This document shows positions 59,353 through 64,000 of a stretch of DNA of 64,000 nt, piece by piece. This stretch comes from Pinirhizobacter sp036499745 (GTDB taxonomy: Bacteria; Pseudomonadota; Gammaproteobacteria; Xanthomonadales; Rhodanobacteraceae), in contig NZ_DASYDG010000014.1 in the NCBI RefSeq assembly GCF_036499745.1, positions 1 to 64,000 on the forward strand, read 5' to 3'. Positions within the stretch are counted from its first letter, which is position 1. Each line of letters opens with the position of its first letter. Position numbers and translations under genes: made by a program. The notes below the pieces were generated by a model. The model was not told the DNA's origin and did not search any database. It worked only from the letters and a program-made list of their open reading frames with translations.

Positions 59353-61509
59353 TCAGATGCGGTAGTTCACCGTAAGCATTTCGGTGCGGCCGGCACCGGG
59401 GATGGAGCGGCCGCCGTCGGACTGGATCACGCCACTGATGTACTTCTTGTCGGTGAGGTTCAGGAAGTTCAGGCGCAGGTCGTACTTGCGCTGATGATAG
59501 GCGATCGTGCCGTCCCACCGCACGTAGCCGCCCACGCTCACCAATTCCTTGTTGTCTGCATAGCGCTGGGACACGTAGGTGGCGCCGCCGCCGAATTCCC
59601 AGTCGTGGCCGACGGTGTAGGTGGTCCAGGCGGTGGCGCTGTTCTTCGGCGTATTGCCCAACACGTTGCCCTGGGTGCCGTCGGCGGCCTTGACCACGTC
59701 CGAGTTCAGGCGTGTGTAGCCTGAGAAAATCTGCCAGTGATCGGTGAGGCGGCCGGTGATGCCCAGTTCGCCACCGCGCACGCGCACGTCACCATCCAGG
59801 GCATACACACCGGTGTCCACCTGGGTGCGGGCGTTGGTCTTGGTCACCTGGAACAGGGCCGCGTTGATCGCCAGGCGATCGTCGGCAAGCGTCCACTTGG
59901 CACCGGCTTCGAGTGACTTGTTCTTCTCAGGTTTCAGCGATTGCGTTCCACTGGTGACGGTAAGCGTTTCCAGCGAAGGATCGAACGAGGTGCCGTAAGA
60001 AACGTAATACGACTGCTCGGCGGAGGGCTGGAAGATCAGGCCGCTGCGCACGGAGGTGAAGTACACCGTCTGCTTCGCACTGGACGGCGCTGAGATGGAG
60101 TTGTCCAGCTGCGCGGAGAATCGATCGCGGCGCAGGCCCAGCACGGCCTGCCACTGGTCGTTGAAGTGCATGGTGTCGTTGGCGTAGTAAGCAAACGTAT
60201 CGGCGCTGCCCTGGGCGTGATTGCCCAGGACCTGCTTCACGTTGGCCGGCTGCGCCTCGCGCGGCGGGTTCAGCAGCGACACTGCCGGCAGGCCCGTGCG
60301 GCTATAAGCCTGGTTGTCGTAATTGTCATGGCCAAGCTCGATGCCGGCGATGTAGTCGTGCCGGATCGAACCGGTATCGAAACTGCCGGTGAGGTCGTTC
60401 TGCGTATCCAGTGAACGGTCGTGGATCACGCGGTCGTGGCTGGCCAGCTGCACCATCAGGTCGTCCAGCGGCAGGCTGGTGAGGTTGCCCGTGGTTTTGT
60501 CCAGCGCCACGCCGGTGTTGGTCAGCACCGTGTTCGGTGCGGTTTCGCGCGCGTCAGTGGTGTAGTGGCTGTACTGCACCTGGCTGCGCAACTTCAGGTC
60601 GTCGTTGAAGGTGTGCTCCAGGCGGCCGCTGAACACACCCACGGTCTGGATGGTACGGTCGTCGGTGAAGCCGTAGTAGTTATCCCGGTTCACCTTGGCC
60701 GGCGCGCGGTTGACCGGCGGCAGGCCGTAGTCTGGCTTGTCGTTGTTGCGCTCGAGCAGGGCTGACAGGGTGATTTCCGTCGGCGTACCGATGCCGAAGC
60801 GCACCGATGGGGCCAGCCCGCCGTCACGGTTGCTCACAACGTCGCGGGTGGAATGGACGTCCTGCGCATAGGCATTCACGCGAAGCGCCGAGGTGGCCGA
60901 CAATGGCGTGTTGTAGTCGCCGCTGATGCGATAGCGATCGTCGGTGCCGACGGTGGTGCTGAGCTGGCCGAAGCTGCGCAGCTGGGGCGATTTGCTCACC
61001 TGATTGATCACACCGCCGGTGGAGCCTCGGCCGAACAGCATGGAGGACGGCCCCTTGAGCACTTCGATGGCATCCAGATCGAAGGTGTCGCGGTAATACT
61101 GGCCGCGGTCGCGAAATCCGTCGAGGTAGATGTCCGTGCGGGCGGAGAAGCCACGCAGGTTGACGTTGTCGCCGATGGTCCCACCTTCGGCAGCGGTGAT
61201 GGTGATGCCCGGCACGTTGCGAAGCGCGTCCTGGAAGCTGGTGGCGCCCTGGGCTTCGAGCAGATTGCGGTTCACCACGACCACCGTCTGGGGAATGTCG
61301 CGGACCGCGGTGGGCACCTTGGCCACGTGCGAGGTATCGGTGTCGTAGTCCTGGCCCAGGATGCTGCCGGTGACATGTACTGCGCCTAGCGTCTTGGCCG
61401 AGCCGCCCTGGTCGATGGCGCCGGCCTGGTCGGTTGACTGGGCCAGGGAAGCGGCGGGCATGGCGAGGGCGGCGAGGAGGGCCGCGGTAAGCGCATTGCG
61501 TCGGGACAT
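59353..61509 (-). CDS. TonB-dependent catecholate siderophore receptor (Fiu/PiuA-like)
   Basis: A 718-residue receptor with signal peptide (NALTAALLAALAMPAASLAQ). The plug domain follows (VPTAVRDIPQTVVVVNRNLL, LRNVPGITITAAEGG, LKGPSSMLFGRGSTGG), then the barrel with AGRTEMLTVNYRI at the C-terminus. The type is the Fiu/PiuA branch for catecholate siderophores. A Fur-box-like palindrome lies 31 bp upstream of its ATG, so iron starvation should induce it with piuC. Confidence 0.92.
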   Translation of the reverse strand: MSRRNALTAALLAALAMPAASLAQSTDQAGAIDQGGSAKTLGAVHVTGSILGQDYDTDTSHVAKVPTAVRDIPQTVVVVNRNLLEAQGATSFQDALRNVPGITITAAEGGTIGDNVNLRGFSARTDIYLDGFRDRGQYYRDTFDLDAIEVLKGPSSMLFGRGSTGGVINQVSKSPQLRSFGQLSTTVGTDDRYRISGDYNTPLSATSALRVNAYAQDVHSTRDVVSNRDGGLAPSVRFGIGTPTEITLSALLERNNDKPDYGLPPVNRAPAKVNRDNYYGFTDDRTIQTVGVFSGRLEHTFNDDLKLRSQVQYSHYTTDARETAPNTVLTNTGVALDKTTGNLTSLPLDDLMVQLASHDRVIHDRSLDTQNDLTGSFDTGSIRHDYIAGIELGHDNYDNQAYSRTGLPAVSLLNPPREAQPANVKQVLGNHAQGSADTFAYYANDTMHFNDQWQAVLGLRRDRFSAQLDNSISAPSSAKQTVYFTSVRSGLIFQPSAEQSYYVSYGTSFDPSLETLTVTSGTQSLKPEKNKSLEAGAKWTLADDRLAINAALFQVTKTNARTQVDTGVYALDGDVRVRGGELGITGRLTDHWQIFSGYTRLNSDVVKAADGTQGNVLGNTPKNSATAWTTYTVGHDWEFGGGATYVSQRYADNKELVSVGGYVRWDGTIAYHQRKYDLRLNFLNLTDKKYISGVIQSDGGRSIPGAGRTEMLTVNYRI

Positions 61510-61540
61510 GAGGGGAAGACCTTGTAGGAATGTGAATACA

Positions 61541-61559
61541 AATGCGAATCGTTGTCATT
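61541..61559. promoter_or_regulatory. Fur box upstream of the siderophore receptor
   Basis: AATGCGAATCGTTGTCATT (read on the minus strand AATGACAACGATTCGCATT) has AATG/CATT arms and resembles the GATAATGATAATCATTATC consensus. It lies 31 bp upstream of the receptor start. The remaining bases to the chemoreceptor start at 61712 show no further motif I can name. Confidence 0.75.
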
Positions 61560-61711
61560 ATTACCCGGCCTTAAGCATTTGCAAAGCGCGAAATATTACG
61601 AGTGCGCTGTTTACGGCTGTCACAAACATCAAGTTCCTGACCGCCGGGCCGTTAGCAGCTACGGGCGGCGCGAGTGGCGACACCTTCGGATCAATACGGG
61701 GCGAACAGAAA

Positions 61712-63274
61712 ATGGCGGCTTGGTTTTCGCGCATGGCACTGGCCACGCGCGTGTGGTTGGTGATGACGGTGGTGGTGCTGGGCCTGGCCGCGCTCTGCGC
61801 GTTATCGGCGGTGGACAGCCGCGCCCAGCAGATGAAGAGTCTTTCCCATGGCCTGACGCACCAGGTGGAAAGCGCGATATCAATCATCGATTCGTTCCGT
61901 GCCCGCTCAGCCAAGGGCGAATTCGACGAAGCCACGGCACGCCGGCTTGCACTTGCCGAAGTACAGGCGATGCGCTGGGACGGCGGTACCGGCTATTTGT
62001 ATATCTTCGATTCGAATCTGGTACTGCGCGAGCATCCGCTGCGTGGCGACCAGGTGGGCAAGAGCATTGCCGACGACACCGATGCGCATGGCTTCCATCA
62101 CTACCGTGCACTGCTCCAGGGCGACAAGAACGACGGTACGGCCGAAGTGCGCTACACGCAGCTGATGCCCAAGACCGGCGAAGGCCGCGACAAGATCGGC
62201 GTGTCACGCTGGTACAAGCCGTGGGACCTGCACGTGGTGACGGGTGCGTACTTCCAGGACATCGACCTGGCATTCCGCCAGCAATTGATCTCCAGCCTGT
62301 CCAGCGCCGCGGTGATTGGTGCGATCGTGGTGCTGATGGTATGGCTGTCGCTGCGGAGCATCGGGCGCACGCTTGGCGGCGAACCCCACGAGGCCGTGGC
62401 CATGGCCTCGCGCATCGCCAATGGCGACCTGCGTCCGGATGACGTTTCCCGCTACCCGCCGGCCAGCCTGCTCGGTGGCCTGGAGCGCATGCGTGCGCAT
62501 CTGGCGGTGATCGTGGCCGGGGTGCAGGGAAGCGCGCACGCCGTTTCGCACGCGGCCGTGCAGTTGAACGAGAGCAACGAGAGCCTTTCCTCGCGCACGC
62601 AATCGCAGGCTTCCAGCCTTGAGGAATCGGCCGCTTCCATGGAGGAGATGACCGCCGCGGTAAAACAGAACGCCGAAGCTGCGGGCGAGGCGGACCGGAT
62701 CTCGCGCGAAGCGCGTCAGCGCGCCGAGGAAGGCGGCCGGATCACAGGCGAGGCGATCGACGCCATGGTGGCCATCGCCGATTCGAGCAAGCGCATCGAA
62801 GACATCGTGAACCTGATCGACGGCATCGCCTTCCAGACCAACCTGCTGGCCCTGAACGCGGGCGTGGAAGCGGCGCGTGCAGGCGAGCACGGGCGTGGTT
62901 TCGCCGTGGTCGCCTCTGAAGTGCGGCGACTGGCCCATTCAAGCGCCTCGGCATCGAAGGAAATCAAGGCACTGATCGGCGAGAGTGCCGAGCGCGTGGA
63001 CGTGGGACGTGGCCTGGTAAAGCAGTCGGCCGACGCGCTGGGCGTGATCGTGCACAGTGTGCGCAAGCTCACCGATATCGTCGGGGAGGTTTCCGCGGCC
63101 AGCCGCGAGCAGTCCGCCGGCGTTGACCAGGTGAACCTGGCCATCGCGCAGATCGACCAGGTAACCCAGGAAAATGCCGCCCTGGTGGAGGAAGCCGCCG
63201 CGGTGGCGAAACTGATGGAAAGCCAGGCGCTGTCGCTGCGCGAGTCGGTGTCGGTGTTCAGCCTGTCGGCATAG
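61712..63274 (+). CDS. Methyl-accepting chemotaxis protein with single Cache domain
   Basis: A 520-residue chemoreceptor. An N-terminal membrane helix (VWLVMTVVVLGLAALCAL) is followed by a periplasmic sCache_2-type domain (WDGGTGYLYIFDSNLVLREH, RYTQLMPKTGEGRDKIG) and a second helix (AAVIGAIVVLMVWLSL). HAMP and the signalling hairpin follow, with the signature IAFQTNLLALNAGVEAARAG. Ligands of this Cache class are small organic acids in some species. Start at 61712. Its last 17 bp overlap the convergent dioxygenase gene. Confidence 0.93.
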   Translation: MAAWFSRMALATRVWLVMTVVVLGLAALCALSAVDSRAQQMKSLSHGLTHQVESAISIIDSFRARSAKGEFDEATARRLALAEVQAMRWDGGTGYLYIFDSNLVLREHPLRGDQVGKSIADDTDAHGFHHYRALLQGDKNDGTAEVRYTQLMPKTGEGRDKIGVSRWYKPWDLHVVTGAYFQDIDLAFRQQLISSLSSAAVIGAIVVLMVWLSLRSIGRTLGGEPHEAVAMASRIANGDLRPDDVSRYPPASLLGGLERMRAHLAVIVAGVQGSAHAVSHAAVQLNESNESLSSRTQSQASSLEESAASMEEMTAAVKQNAEAAGEADRISREARQRAEEGGRITGEAIDAMVAIADSSKRIEDIVNLIDGIAFQTNLLALNAGVEAARAGEHGRGFAVVASEVRRLAHSSASASKEIKALIGESAERVDVGRGLVKQSADALGVIVHSVRKLTDIVGEVSAASREQSAGVDQVNLAIAQIDQVTQENAALVEEAAAVAKLMESQALSLRESVSVFSLSA

Positions 63275-63992
63275 CGCGGAAAGTGACCACCAGCACATCG
63301 CGGTGGGCGGGCTGCGTATCGTCCAGGGATTCCACGGGCGTTACACCGTGGAACACGCGATGGTCGTCGACCAGCGCTGCATCCAGTGGCGCTACCAGTG
63401 TGAAATCACCCAGCGGCGTGCCGTCGGGCGTATGGATGGTGGTGGTGCCGCGTGCGATGTTGCGCCGGTCGATCATCAACACCAGGACGTAGTCCACGCC
63501 ATCGCGGTGGGAGCCTTCCGGGGTGGGTTCGCCCGCGGCGCCTGCCGCCGCCTCGATGCGGAACTGGTGAAGCTCCACATGCCAGCGCGGTACGGCCGCG
63601 GCGAGCGAGGCGAAAAGTTCATGGCTTAGCCGCAGGATGGCCGCCAGGGTGGCGCTGCCGGCGATGGCCGGTTCCACCGGTTCGAACCAGCGTTCGATGT
63701 CACCTTGCAAGGTGTTGTAGGCCAGGCTTTGGTAATGGGCCTGGTGCGCAGCCTGGGTGATGTTGCCGGTTTCATCCACGCGGAAGGTGGCGTGCCGGCG
63801 GCGACGCTGGCGCCCGCGTGCGGCGAGGTAGGTATCGGGCGCCAGGCGCTCCCAGCTGGCCGCGAAGGTTTCGAAGTCGGGCAGCTGACCCAGCAGGCTG
63901 GCCATGGCATCGGCCTTGGCGAAGGCGAAACCATCGTGCCGTAGTTGCTCGCGCAACAGGGGCAACAGCACATCGTCGGCTTGGGCATTCAT
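63258..63992 (-). CDS. 2-oxoglutarate/Fe(II) dioxygenase (PF10014 amino-acid hydroxylase family)
   Basis: A 244-residue dioxygenase. Iron ligands fall at His162 and Asp164 (GSHRDGVDYV) and His215 (HRVFHGVTPV), the spacing of the family that includes the L-isoleucine 4-hydroxylase of Bacillus. Free amino acids are the known substrates of that group. The start codon is 8 bp from the window end, so any upstream partner is outside. It is convergent with the chemoreceptor. Confidence 0.88.
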   Translation of the reverse strand: MNAQADDVLLPLLREQLRHDGFAFAKADAMASLLGQLPDFETFAASWERLAPDTYLAARGRQRRRRHATFRVDETGNITQAAHQAHYQSLAYNTLQGDIERWFEPVEPAIAGSATLAAILRLSHELFASLAAAVPRWHVELHQFRIEAAAGAAGEPTPEGSHRDGVDYVLVLMIDRRNIARGTTTIHTPDGTPLGDFTLVAPLDAALVDDHRVFHGVTPVESLDDTQPAHRDVLVVTFRAMPTG

Positions 63993-64000
63993 GATGCTGA

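Overview
The window is a 64 kb piece of a high-GC gammaproteobacterial chromosome. Gene content points to the Xanthomonadales, most likely Rhodanobacteraceae (Luteibacter/Dyella-like). The main clues are a LacI/TonB-receptor sugar locus with the GACAGCGCTGTC palindromes used in that order, an S53 (xanthomonalisin-type) secreted peptidase with FG-GAP repeats, a PiuC plus siderophore-receptor pair, and many LysR, PucR and two-component regulators. This assignment is inference; no marker gene or rRNA is present. I found no tRNA, rRNA, CRISPR array, prophage or complete insertion sequence.

Layout. 0-1.5 kb: hipB followed by a broken hipA. 1.4-9.3 kb: a carbohydrate locus with a flavin halogenase-family gene divergent from a TonB-dependent receptor, then a LacI repressor and a secreted GH3 beta-glucosidase; two palindromic operators sit between the divergent genes. 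9.3-16.9 kb: an SDR behind a decayed lysR, an alpha/beta-hydrolase-OsmC fusion, Dps, a MOSC-reductase-ferredoxin fusion, a low-affinity iron permease family protein and a LytS/LytTR pair. 16.9-23.8 kb: a ytcA-mdtN-mdtO-mdtP efflux operon, led by two tandem PucR-type regulators (the second lacks its sensor domain) and closed by a 64-residue HTH protein. All five junctions from the second regulator to the HTH gene overlap. 24-27 kb: poxB plus an MFS permease. 27-34 kb: DUF488, a deleted alkB, small domain proteins, a GAF/HWE histidine kinase and a YcaQ-type DNA glycosylase. 34-40.7 kb: class A beta-lactamase, marR-MFS with a long palindromic operator, M23 peptidase, GNAT, two small ORFs, a receiver without its phospho-acceptor, and CsbD and DUF2188 proteins. 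41-48 kb: the mrfA-mrfB DNA-repair pair, azoR with a divergent lysR, and a glutamine-type aminotransferase coupled to an omega-amidase. 48-54 kb: S53 peptidase and a two-component pair converging with overlapping 3' ends. 54-64 kb: SDR/LysR, GST, a cytochrome c-sugar dehydrogenase fusion, a Fur-regulated siderophore receptor with piuC, a chemoreceptor and a 2-oxoglutarate/Fe amino-acid-hydroxylase-like enzyme.

Themes. The window is rich in regulated transport (sugar, siderophore, drug efflux) and in stress and damage repair (Dps, OsmC, MrfAB, YcaQ, AlkB remnant). Three genes (hipA, lysR, alkB) keep both ends but have lost their middle, which suggests ongoing loss by internal deletion. Many gene ends overlap, including six convergent pairs. 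The least explained parts are the halogenase inside the sugar locus, the fully overlapping efflux operon with a sensor-less regulator and a coupled HTH protein, and several small ORFs.
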